From NCBI RefSeq assembly GCF_000234665.1, contig NC_018315.1, positions 494,296 to 558,295 of the forward strand: 64,000 nucleotides of DNA, given 5' to 3'. Under the pieces are notes generated by a model. It made no database searches and was not told where the DNA came from. It saw only the letters and a program-made list of their open reading frames with translations. This stretch comes from Leishmania mexicana MHOM/GT/2001/U1103. Lineage: Eukaryota; Euglenozoa; Kinetoplastea; Trypanosomatida; Trypanosomatidae. The position numbers and the translations under genes are program-made. Below are positions 54,709-63,782 of this stretch, in pieces (position 1 is the stretch's first letter; each line of letters begins with the position of its first letter).

Positions 54709-56085
54709 ATGCGACGCGTTCCCAGATCGATCGCTTACTCCTCGACACCGGCTCGGTGCTTCGTGTTTGGAGCGATGTACGACAGTCGTTCATCGGGTGT
54801 GCACGATGCGGCGCCACGAGATGAGGTCGATTTCATGTACGAGGGACCACAACAGGTACTCCCGGGTGCGCACCCGCTGCCGCTTTTTCACCCGGAGAAC
54901 TCTGTCACACGACCACCCGTATCCCCGTACCTGCCGTCTCCTCAGCGACCACACCCGTACTTCACCCACGAGCTACCGGAGCTGCCACATTTTCAGACAA
55001 CGAGGCCGATCGTGTACACTGTAGGCACAATGAAGCAACGCATCGTGGCGCCGGTGTTCGATCTAGCGAACAACGTCACGCACACTCGCGAGTTGGACCC
55101 GTTCATATTCGGCTTTTACCCGGAAACAGAGGAGATGGCGAAAAACCTGAGCTACTGGCTCGTGCGCTGCCAGAACTTCTCCAGCAAGTGGGACTACGAG
55201 AACCGCGAGATTTGGCGAAAGGCCAAGAAGAACTGGCCGAACACTGGCATGGGCATGGCACGCGTTGGCGACCGCAAAAACCACGCCCACCCATGGGGAG
55301 CGCACTCAAAGCCGGTGAAGCCGTGGAACATGCTCATGCCAACAATGGATGTTAAGACATGGAGCAAGAGTAATCGCATGCTCGTCACGCTCAAGATGCT
55401 GCAGGGAAAACTGCAAATTGTGGAGCGTCTGACGCTGCCCGAGCCCACGCAGGAGGCGTACCTGCAGCTGTGCCGCACCATGGGGTGGGACGTGCGACAC
55501 AAGGGCGGTGGCGCGCTGTTCATGGATGGCGGCTCGCGACTGACACCCAGCAGCGAGTACGATCGTGCGTTCTTCTTTGGTAGCTTTTTCAATGGGCGCA
55601 ACAAGCTAGTCCGGCCGACGCTGTTGTGCGACGAGCCCTATGACTACAACCGCACCTCTTCCAAGGCGCGCACCAAAGGCCCGAAGGGCCAGAAGAACCC
55701 CATCCCGATCAACCGATTTAACGCCTACGACGCTCTCACCCACGACACTCTCATCATTACGGAGGGCGCACTAATGCAACTTGAAGATGAGATGTACACG
55801 CACAAGCTGACAATGCTGCCCCCGCACATCCGCGCGCAGTTGCCGGAGCGTGGATTTCTCGACAGCGAGGTCTTGGGTGACGTGCCGCCTGCACTGCAGA
55901 CTGTTCAGATGGAGGCAGCGGCGCGTACGGAGGAGGCAGAGCAGGCAATGTACGCCCCATACTACGACAATCCATATCATCCATGGAAGGATGAGGGTGA
56001 GGCGTCATACGCCGTCGATGCTGTCGAAGGGACGGTGCAGCGCTACATCAAGTCTCGCAAGACGTCATGGGCGATGCTCTCGTAG
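54709..56085 (+). CDS. MRPL4: Mitochondrial large-subunit ribosomal protein uL4m
   Basis: A 458-residue protein containing a ribosomal protein L4 core. It has WDYENREIWRKAKKNWPNTG then MGMARVGDRKNHAHPWG (the uL4 basic loop, equivalent to the PWxQKGTGRARxG region), then KPWNMLMPTMDVKTWSKSNR and LQIVERLTLPEPTQEAYLQL (equivalent to the core beta strand and helix after the loop). Bacterial L4 is about 200 residues; here there are long N- and C-terminal extensions, typical of kinetoplastid mitoribosomal proteins. The N-terminus MRRVPRSIAYSSTPARCFVF is basic, Ser-rich and lacks acids, fitting a mitochondrial presequence. uL4 binds 23S-type rRNA and lines the peptide exit tunnel. Start chosen because the splice acceptor is 30 bases upstream. 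Confidence 0.92.
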   Translation: MRRVPRSIAYSSTPARCFVFGAMYDSRSSGVHDAAPRDEVDFMYEGPQQVLPGAHPLPLFHPENSVTRPPVSPYLPSPQRPHPYFTHELPELPHFQTTRPIVYTVGTMKQRIVAPVFDLANNVTHTRELDPFIFGFYPETEEMAKNLSYWLVRCQNFSSKWDYENREIWRKAKKNWPNTGMGMARVGDRKNHAHPWGAHSKPVKPWNMLMPTMDVKTWSKSNRMLVTLKMLQGKLQIVERLTLPEPTQEAYLQLCRTMGWDVRHKGGGALFMDGGSRLTPSSEYDRAFFFGSFFNGRNKLVRPTLLCDEPYDYNRTSSKARTKGPKGQKNPIPINRFNAYDALTHDTLIITEGALMQLEDEMYTHKLTMLPPHIRAQLPERGFLDSEVLGDVPPALQTVQMEAAARTEEAEQAMYAPYYDNPYHPWKDEGEASYAVDAVEGTVQRYIKSRKTSWAMLS

Positions 56086-57345
56086 GGAATCGCACATCAG
56101 GGATGTGGTTGACTGGGCTGGCGTCTGGTCTGCCGCTGCGTGACCGCTTACGGTCCTCGTACACGCTGTGTGCACGAACGGCCTTTTGCGACTCCAGCTG
56201 TGTCTGTCAAACACGCACGCATGCACACAAATCTCGCTGTGGTCTGACGAGCCGTCCATCTAAGGTGATGGTTGCTCGTGATTAGTGTTGTTGTGTTTTC
56301 TTCCTCTTACTGCGTCACATTTGCCTACCAACAAAGAAGGAGAAGCGCAGAACAGAAACATTATTGAGTGCGACGTGTTAACGCGGCGTCACGGTGGCGC
56401 CGCAGATTTCTGCGCGTCTGCTCGCCTACAGCGGGTGCGCTTTCCTCGTGAGACTCACATGCGTGAGCGCACCCGGTAGAAGCATGGAGGAGAAGAGATG
56501 CCTCGAACTCCGCGCGACTTGTACGCGGTTTGCCTGTGTGAGCGGGGGCTTGTTGGCGTCAGTGCGGAACCGTTGCTTTGGCGAAAACAATGAGTGGGAA
56601 CATTAGCCAGCGTGCGATGTCTCTACTCAGGTGTCGGGGATTGCAGTCTGATGTCATTGTGAAACATCGACTGTCTTTTGAAGCAGCATGTCGTGGTGTT
56701 GTTTTGGCGCATTGCCCTGTCCCACATCTCCGTTCTCCCAGTGACTCTTTTAGCAACGGCATGGAGCGCGCGCGTGCCTGGCCGCCGCCGTAGCCTCTAT
56801 CTCCCCGTTCTGCTGCGGCAGAAAAAGAAAAGGTAACGGCAGAAAAAGCGCTGTGGAGCTCAACCGTATGGACATTGCTCTTGCGTACTGAAACGAGAAG
56901 CGAAGCACCGGACCATGTGTGCGCCGGTTTGCCTTCCTGTTTCCCCTGACACGAAAAAAAGACAAGAAGACGCAAGAGTTGCTTTTTTTCTCTGGGCGAT
57001 TTGATCTTGCGTTATGTGGCTTGCACGCGAAGAGGCACGCGGCGTGAGCTGGCGTGCGCACGGAGGATCGACTGAAAGTCACACCAACTCGTTCGCTGTA
57101 CTTGCAAGTGTAGGGTATATGCGCGACATCGAGGTTTGTCGTTGCCCCAGAACTCCAGCCGTCCTCGTTTCGCTTCTCTAGCACTTGCTCTGGACGGCGC
57201 GTTGTCGGCATTCGCATCGGTGCGTCTCTCTACTGTTGAACTGTTCCCGTTCTGCCCTCCACTTCGTTGTCCCTTCCATCTCTCTAGGTGTGTTTCCGTG
57301 GTTTGCATCTTCGATCAGCGGGAATCCCTTCTGCGACCTTTACCC
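56086..57345. other. Intergenic spacer (1.3 kb)
   Basis: No gene seen on either strand. T/C-rich tract at the 3' end. Confidence 0.6.
57255..57287 (+). promoter_or_regulatory. Candidate spliced-leader acceptor for the TruD-like gene
   Basis: Pyrimidine-rich stretch ending ccatctctctag, with AG at 57286-57287, 58 bases before the ATG at 57346. This excludes the 70-codon upstream extension of the open frame. Confidence 0.6.
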
Positions 57346-59202
57346 ATGAAAGCGTTGGGGCGCGGCCCCATTACGCGCCTGGCCAACACGGCCGCCCCCG
57401 GTGGATCGGCAGCTCCCGGTGCAGTCTACAGCCGCGGCGACTGGAACGTAGGCCGCGACGTGAGTGCCGAGGAGCGACGGTGCGGGATCCTCACACGCTT
57501 TTGCACGCTGTCTGCTAACGCACCACGCGAAGGGGCATCGCCGGCGTGCGAACTGGCTCCGCTGGAAGCCGTGATCCGCGTCCAGTCCACGGATGCACAC
57601 GTGACAGAGGTGGACGCGGACGGAGGCGGCGCCTTTCTTGAGAAGGCACCGAAAGGGCGTTGGCGGAAGATATCTCGTTCAAAGACGATGCTGGTGGAGG
57701 ACACGGCAACACCATTTAGCAACCCCGAAAAGAGTTTCTCGCCGCGCGTGCAGAGCTACGGCGAGTACGTGCGGCGGATCGGGAAGCTTCCGGAAGGGTG
57801 GCCACTTCTTCGCTTTGCGATGTTTCGTGACGGGTACTCACTCGACTCGGTGCGCCACCGTCTGCGCTACGAAATCGGGGTCCCACGCGACGGGGTCTAC
57901 CTTCACGAGCCGCCTGGCGGCTCTTTCGCAGCCATAACCCAGTTTGGCGTTGCCGTCGGAGTGACGCGCGAGCAGCTGCCTCACGCGTCGCGGCACTACA
58001 ACGTGCATGCGCTTATCTTTGATGACCGCAGCTACCACGCTCTCGACGAGCTGCCACGCATCTCTGTCGCTCCACAGGCGTATCTGCACCGCATTCTCCT
58101 GCGATGTGTCTCTGGAGACGAAGCAGCCGTCGCGCAACGCCTACGACACCTCAGCTCCAACGGTTTCGTCAACTACTTTGGGCTGGAGAGCTTTGGGATC
58201 GGCAGTAACACCCTCTTCGATATGGCTGCCCTCGCCTCCCGCAGGGAGCCCCATCGGTCAGTCGGCGCGTATCTTCAAACGCTCGCCGAGTGCAGCCCCT
58301 TGCACCACCAGGCGTACCTGTCCTACGCAAATGCGGAGGAGAGTACTGTTGCAGGGGCGGTGGCAGAGTGGCTGCGCGTGTGCGAGCGTGCTAAATTGTC
58401 CAAGGAGACACGCGAGCTCCTGCGAAAGCTCCACTGCTACCACCTTTCGCAATGTCATCCGAGCGACGCGAAGACCACATCGATGGAGGATGTATGGGGG
58501 GCGTGCCCCATCATACATCGCACCGAGCAAAGCGCTGCTGCCTTTGTATGGAACGCCATGGCGTCGCAGCGGCTCTTGTCATTTGGCAGTCGGCCAGTGA
58601 AGGGGGATTTGGTCAGGCGCAGCGGCGACCACGGTGCCATGGAGGTTGCAGAGGTCGCGAGCGACGCGGATGCCTCACAGTACACCATCGAGGACGTTGT
58701 GTTACCCATTCCATGTGGACGCACCAGTGGTGCGGAGCTGCGGTACCCGACTCACAGCGTTAATGAGGAATTCTTCACACAGTTTGCAAAGAAACACAGC
58801 CTCTCCTTTCTCTTCAACGCCGGCGTAGACTCGACACCGAAGGCTCCGGCTACGCGGGGGTCCTACCGCCGTCTGGTGGGTCGACCACGCAACCTGCAGG
58901 CGGCGGTTTTGCGGGATCCTTCCTCTTGTGCGGCCCTCAAAAGCGATCTGTTTCTCTTGCAGGAGCATCAGCCGACGGAAGGTTGGTCGCTCGACTACGG
59001 GCGGCGCGTGCGTGAGCCGTCGAACTTCAATGTCTCGGAACGGTTTCGCGAGCGGATGAGCTGCATTCGGAAGCGCCGGGCAGGTGAACACTCCGTCGCA
59101 CTCGCTTTCGTGCTTCCCGCGGGATCGTCGCCATGGGTAGCGCTGCGCGAGGCGTTTCACATGCACTACGGCACATTTCACGACTTGTACGGGGTGAGCT
59201 AA
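57346..59202 (+). CDS. TruD/PUS7-family pseudouridine synthase-like protein, probably inactive
   Basis: A 618-residue protein of the TruD family, which isomerises uridine in RNA. The diagnostic motif II is present as NGFVNYFGLESFG (about 274-286; family form N-x-F-x-NYFG-x-QRFG). The C-terminal FVLPAGSSPWVALREAF matches the TruD closing strand and helix. The motif I region, normally Y-A-G-x-K-D-K/R-x-A-V-T-x-Q with the catalytic Asp, reads YLHEPPGGSFAAITQ (residues 185-199): it keeps the A-x-x-Q end but has no Asp at all. Arg of QRFG is also Ser. The protein therefore probably lacks synthase activity and may bind RNA structurally. The N-terminus MKALGRGPITRLANTAAP is basic and acid-free, compatible with mitochondrial import. 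It follows uL4m at 1.26 kb. An insertion-rich central region (about 430-520) lengthens it beyond bacterial TruD (about 350). Confidence 0.9.
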   Translation: MKALGRGPITRLANTAAPGGSAAPGAVYSRGDWNVGRDVSAEERRCGILTRFCTLSANAPREGASPACELAPLEAVIRVQSTDAHVTEVDADGGGAFLEKAPKGRWRKISRSKTMLVEDTATPFSNPEKSFSPRVQSYGEYVRRIGKLPEGWPLLRFAMFRDGYSLDSVRHRLRYEIGVPRDGVYLHEPPGGSFAAITQFGVAVGVTREQLPHASRHYNVHALIFDDRSYHALDELPRISVAPQAYLHRILLRCVSGDEAAVAQRLRHLSSNGFVNYFGLESFGIGSNTLFDMAALASRREPHRSVGAYLQTLAECSPLHHQAYLSYANAEESTVAGAVAEWLRVCERAKLSKETRELLRKLHCYHLSQCHPSDAKTTSMEDVWGACPIIHRTEQSAAAFVWNAMASQRLLSFGSRPVKGDLVRRSGDHGAMEVAEVASDADASQYTIEDVVLPIPCGRTSGAELRYPTHSVNEEFFTQFAKKHSLSFLFNAGVDSTPKAPATRGSYRRLVGRPRNLQAAVLRDPSSCAALKSDLFLLQEHQPTEGWSLDYGRRVREPSNFNVSERFRERMSCIRKRRAGEHSVALAFVLPAGSSPWVALREAFHMHYGTFHDLYGVS

Positions 59203-59808
59203 GATTTGCTGCTCAGATCAAGCGTCAGCACTCTGAAGTGCGGCGCTGACTCTCACGCACGGACTGGAGTTTTTCTCTGTGCACCTGGCACATTTTTCAA
59301 CACTACTAACGCACCGTTACCTGTGCTCCAGTTCGCTGCCACACTTTGCTTCTCCTTTCCTTTGGAGGCGCGTGACAGCGTGGCGGTAGCAACGCAGCAC
59401 TAACCGACAAACTCACAAAAAAAACAAAGAAGAAGAGAGAAACTCATGCCGGCTCTTTTCTTCCCGTCCACGGTCCTTTCCTCGACGTTTTTGCATCGGT
59501 AATCACTGCACCTGCTGCAGCTTGACCTCCTGACTGTGTGCACCACAAGGTCCTTCCACCATCACGAGGGCGCCCACTGACGCGATGCACGCCGCCCGTG
59601 GTTGATGTCCATGCCACTCCCCTTGAGTCCCACGCCACAAAACGCCTTTCCTGCCTTCCACCTGTGTCCCCACCCCCTCCTCCTCGCCTCCAACGACCCT
59701 TCTCTCTCTTCTTGACAATGGACCTTTCTGTCCTCGATGATGGGCCGCCTGGCTGATTGGACCGCACGGCCGCCGAGCACGTAAAGGCAAACTTGAGGAG
59801 GCCATCAA
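59203..59808. other. Intergenic spacer (0.6 kb)
   Basis: No gene seen. A C/T tract at about 59690-59715 may supply the acceptor for the small ORF at 59809. Confidence 0.55.
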
Positions 59809-60030
59809 ATGAGTTCTGACGACGAGCATCGACGGCACTTCTGTGTCTCCCTCACGAATCTTCATGTGAAACTGGAGACCGTCGGCGGCGTTACGTACCC
59901 GCACCACATTTTTGGAAGTAACATGGGGCTGCGAAACGAAGAGGGCGAGCTGCTGCTTCCTGGTGCCAACGGAGAGGTCCATCTAAAGGAGGGCGGCCGC
60001 TACACCGTCGAGCATGTGCTACCGAAGTAG
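59809..60030 (+). CDS. Small protein of 73 residues, function unknown
   Basis: A 73-codon frame with coding-like codon use (many GAC/GAG/CTG/GTC/GGC codons), unlike the surrounding spacer. It starts MSSDDEHRRHFCVSLTNLHV, continues with alternating hydrophobic residues suggestive of beta strands, and contains two Gly/Asn turns (GANGEVHL, EGGRYTVEHV). It is hydrophilic with no signal peptide or membrane helix. It could be a compact beta-rich domain protein. Not recognised. Short length leaves some doubt that it is expressed. Confidence 0.6.
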   Translation: MSSDDEHRRHFCVSLTNLHVKLETVGGVTYPHHIFGSNMGLRNEEGELLLPGANGEVHLKEGGRYTVEHVLPK

Positions 60031-60442
60031 CGACTTTCAGTAACGAAAGAAACAGACATTGCTGTGCTTATCCGCACCGGGGCGTTGGAACTTGCCTTTC
60101 CCGTGTGTCTCTCTACCCAGGCTGGTCCTTGCCCACGCCGTGGCTCCCAGCATTGGAGGAGGAGTGAACACAGAACACGCCAGATACGCCGCTGTCTTCT
60201 TCTTTGCTGCTGCATGACGCTGAGCGATGTATCCATGTCAATCGTGCTCTTTTTCGGCAGTGGACACGCTTCAGACAATCGCCGGCTTCTCTTGTGAAAT
60301 GAACCGTTTTGTGTGTGCCCTCCTCCCATATCTTTCTGATTCCCAATAACGGCCACAGCTCACCTGCCCAGCCATACGTCGTCTCTACGCACGGAACACA
60401 CATCCACCTCGTCTCGCTACCTCTCTTCACCAGCGCAGCCCA
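60031..60442. other. Intergenic spacer (0.4 kb)
   Basis: No gene seen. AGs at 60432-60433 and 60437-60438 after a C/T tract lie within 10 bases of the next ATG; the true acceptor may be further upstream. Confidence 0.5.
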
Positions 60443-61603
60443 ATGGTGCAGCCGGAGCAACATATCGTCTACGCCATTCACGAGTATGCGATCCCCGGCA
60501 GCGGTTTTTTGCCGCTCAAGGCAGGGGACGTCCTGCACGTTGATGAGGCCGACGCAAGTGGTTGGTGGCTTGGCACAAACCTCCGCGGGCAAAAAGGCGT
60601 CTTTCCATCCACATACACGCTCCCCTATGTCTTTCCCCCTCCCGCGGAGGACATTCTGCGAGACATGCGGCTGATTCTTCTGGGCCACCGGTTTGGGGTG
60701 GATGTGGCCAGTGGAGCGCCCCTTCCGCTGCTTGAGCGCTTTGAGGGACACGTGCGCGATGACGATACGCCCCCGCCACCGCTTGCGTGTTTGCGCACGA
60801 ACATGGATGAGCGCCTTCTCGGCCGCGAAGCGGCGCGCGCGCGAGTGATGGAGCTGCTCTCTCAGTTAATAGGGGCCCGTGCATGCGAGCATGAGGTGCG
60901 AGCGAAGGCTGCGCAAGCTTTCGCGGCCCAGCAGCAACAGGTGGCAGAACGCCAAGCCGGCCTGAGGGAAAGGTTCGCGTCACTGGAGGCGTCGCTGTGT
61001 ACACTTGCGGGATGCAAGACGGCGCTGCTGCAAGCGTGCATCGTCCCGACCTTCAGGTGGTACGAGCAGTTCCATAACCTGTCTGTGGTAGCGGCCCCGT
61101 CGTTGGATTCGCTTTCCTCTGAGGGGGCATGGCGTTCCTCTCTCCAGGATGTGAAACATGTAGTGAAGCGGCAAGAGGAGGAGCTGACCCGCCTATCCAC
61201 GAGCTGTGCGCACCAGGAGGATGTCTTTGCACGGGCCTCGTCGTCGCTGCAAACGCGCATTGATTGGCGGGACGGAAATGTCGCTCGCATGCTGGCTTAC
61301 TGGGCGGACAAGGCAAACACCGTGAAGACCGCATACACGGCCGCCAAGGTGGAGCGCGACGCTGCCGAGGCGAGGCTTCAGCTGGAGGCCGTGCAACTTC
61401 GCCATCGTCTGGAAGAGGGTCGCGAGCGATTTGTGGAAACAAGAGAGCAGTACCGACAGTTTAAGCGGTGCGCGGAGGAAATTGCCGTGGCGCTGCAGCG
61501 CAAAGACTCACTTGACCACCTGTCGCGTCAGATCGCCGGAGCTGACGCCGCCATTGCGAGGCATCAAGAAAGGCAACGCCCTCACCCGGCTGCTGTGGCA
61601 TAG
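60443..61603 (+). CDS. SH3-domain protein with C-terminal coiled coil
   Basis: A 386-residue protein. Residues 8-60 form a recognisable SH3 domain: AIHEY in place of ALYDY (11-15), FLPLKAGDVLHVDEADASG (22-40), the conserved WWLG (41-44) and GVFPSTY (52-58). The ligand-contacting Trp41, Pro55 and Tyr58 are kept, while the first Tyr of ALYDY is His. SH3 domains bind proline-rich peptides. The rest, from about residue 125, is highly helical with coiled-coil character (VMELLSQLIGAR, RLQLEAVQLRHRLEEGRERF and similar), resembling the layout of membrane-trafficking or cytoskeletal adaptors. An F-BAR-like fold is possible but not demonstrated. No membrane segment. Kinetoplastids have few SH3 proteins. 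It is the last clearly intact gene before the telomere. Confidence 0.9.
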   Translation: MVQPEQHIVYAIHEYAIPGSGFLPLKAGDVLHVDEADASGWWLGTNLRGQKGVFPSTYTLPYVFPPPAEDILRDMRLILLGHRFGVDVASGAPLPLLERFEGHVRDDDTPPPPLACLRTNMDERLLGREAARARVMELLSQLIGARACEHEVRAKAAQAFAAQQQQVAERQAGLRERFASLEASLCTLAGCKTALLQACIVPTFRWYEQFHNLSVVAAPSLDSLSSEGAWRSSLQDVKHVVKRQEEELTRLSTSCAHQEDVFARASSSLQTRIDWRDGNVARMLAYWADKANTVKTAYTAAKVERDAAEARLQLEAVQLRHRLEEGRERFVETREQYRQFKRCAEEIAVALQRKDSLDHLSRQIAGADAAIARHQERQRPHPAAVA

Positions 61604-63650
61604 AAAGATGGGGTCATCTGAAGGCAGAAACTTGACTTCCTGTGGTCTATTACATGATAGATGCAGTCGGGCAACTTGACCATATAGAAGGAGAGGAAGC
61701 TCAATCCAGAATCACTTCTTACATCCTTTGGAGGGACACCAAGAGAGAACAATCGACAGGCCAAAACTCGGCATGCATGACATCTCGTCGGCGCTCGCTT
61801 TTTCCTCTTTGTAGAGGCTGTCGCTTAGTCCTCCGCTCCTGCTCTTTTATGTTCGACATGCGGTCCCTCAGTGTGCTCCCTGATCATCACCCCATTTACC
61901 TGGCTCTCCTTCGTGTGCGCTCATTCAAAACACACTGTAACCCGTCTGTTGTGGAAGGGGGGGGACCTCATCGCACATTTATGCACATAAGCCCACAGAC
62001 ATCAGGACGGTGGTTTCCCGAATCACTCCGCGGAGGTTCGACCAATCACCTTTAAAAAAGCATCCCTTCGTGGATGTTTATCACCGAGGGGTGGATGCCC
62101 AAGCGCATACCCGGCAGGGAGGAGTGGTGCCGTTCTTCTCTATCCTAGGCGCACTTGGGAGCTTGCTGCAGTGTACACCCGAGGAGGCAAGCGCTTTTTG
62201 CATCTTTTCCTATAGCCACAACACCGGGAGCAGTGCAGCTGCGGAGAAACCCTCCTTTCAAAAACCGGTGCAGCAAAGGCCGTTCCCGACGTTGAACCCG
62301 AGGATATCATGTATGTTGGAATCATACGCGACAGCGCTGCTCATGAAGCGCGCTTTGTCCATTCTCAAGGACACTGGAGACCACAGGTCCTATCGCGGTC
62401 GTCACCCGCGCTGATGTGACCGCGACTGCACTCAAAGGGGGTGGTTTTCTTCACGAGCGAGCGTTCAAGGTCACAGTTATGTGGAGAGCGAGCTGGGTGA
62501 TGTTTTCATGCGCGCTCCACACAAGCACCACGTCGACGTGACGTTGCTCTGCAACGCCCTCGCCAAAGATGGGTGCGTCCGCGCAGAACCCCTCTCCAAG
62601 AAGGACGTCGTTTGGGTTTCTCTCGAGTAGTTGGTTCGGTGGTGCCGTGAAGGGAGAGGGCTGCGACACCGTCTATCACGATGCACGGTACCCTATCCTC
62701 GGGGCACCTCTTGGCCCACCAACAGGAACCCCCCTGCTCGCAAGGGTGACTTTTGACAGACGCTGGGGCGCTGTGGCTCATGCGGGACGTGTTACTGCTA
62801 CATTCGTCCTCATGTGCGGTGGCTCGGCGATGAGGCGATTAGTTGTCTTCGTGTGTGGCACGCAGCTGCGCAGGCAGCGTTGGCGCCTCTTTGCGCTTGC
62901 CTTTTTGGTGGCGTGCCCCTCAGTGAGCTGATCGGGTTTCGTATTGCTGGCGGTGCGTGAAAAGCACGCGTCATCAATGGGCTCGTGTGCAGCGCATGGA
63001 TGTGAAAGCCTTCAGCTGGCACTGGTGCCGAGACCGGTGCGAGGCAACGATCTGCTTATCGGCTCATGGGTTGGTGTGTGCGCCTGTGTTCTCCATGCCT
63101 CTGCTCTCCATGGCTCTCACCGCCTGAGGCACCCAGATGAAGCTCTTCGCTTCTGCTGTGAGTGTGTTGTCTGTGGTGCCTGCTATTCATCACAGCTGCT
63201 CTTCACATGCCTAGCAGCTGCCGAAAGCTTGCTCGCGACACGGGAATGACGGATGTGACTTTTTATTGTGGCACCAGCGCTGCTCCGAGACCTTCCTGGC
63301 CCACTCTCTTCTCTTCGTGGCGTTCGGTGCCCTCGTGGTTGTGTCTGCTCGATCTCCCACACCACTCTGGATATGCTTGGCTGCCCTGTTCTGTGTGTCT
63401 GCGTGCAGTTGCCTCTGTGACAGGATTGAGCATCCTCTGGATCAACCACTGCACCACCGCGCTAGCTGCCCTGCGTGTTCTCTGTGCTTAGCCTGCTGGT
63501 GTATTTGTGTGTATTTAGTTGTTTGCGTTGCTACTGCGCTGTGTGCGGACGTGTGTGGTGTAGGACAGTGATGGTGATGGTTGTGGTTGTGTTGCTGTTA
63601 TCCCTTAGTGTGTGTGGTCTATTAAAGGTTGTTGTGTGCGTGTGTTATGG
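61604..63650. other. Subtelomeric region without intact genes
   Basis: About 2 kb between the last gene and the telomeric arrays. The first 400 bases are spacer-like. About 62010-62931 looks like decayed coding sequence (separate entry). From about 63000 the DNA becomes GT/CT-rich and simple, grading into the repeat arrays. The octamer TGGTCATG associated with some Leishmania telomeres was not seen. Confidence 0.65.
62010..62931 (+). pseudogene. Possible decayed protein-coding gene in the subtelomere
   Basis: Protein-like stretches occur in different + frames one after another. A frame open from 62216 to 62416 contains EPEDIMYVGIIRDSAAHEAR. A second frame around 62388-62485 has VVTRADVTATALKGGGFLHE. 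A third, open at 62415-62627, ends with HHVDVTLLCNALAKDGCVRA, a helix-turn-helix-like ending. A further frame continues to about 62931. The switches suggest frameshifts in a former gene, but overlapping frames on the minus strand are also open here, so the case is weak. No family recognised. Confidence 0.3.
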
Positions 63651-63782
63651 TACGGGTACGGGTACGGGTACGGGTACGGGTACGGGTACGGGTACGGGTA
63701 CGGGTACGGGTACGGGTACGGGTACGGGTACGGGTACGGGTACGGGTACGGGTACGGGTACGGGTACGGGTACGGGTACGGG
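63651..63782 (+). repeat. TACGGG hexamer array (22 perfect units)
   Basis: Twenty-two uninterrupted copies of TACGGG lie directly inside the telomere. The boundary with TTAGGG at 63783 is sharp, with no mixing of unit types. The preceding base context (gtgtgttatgg) is not repetitive. Confidence 0.97.
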
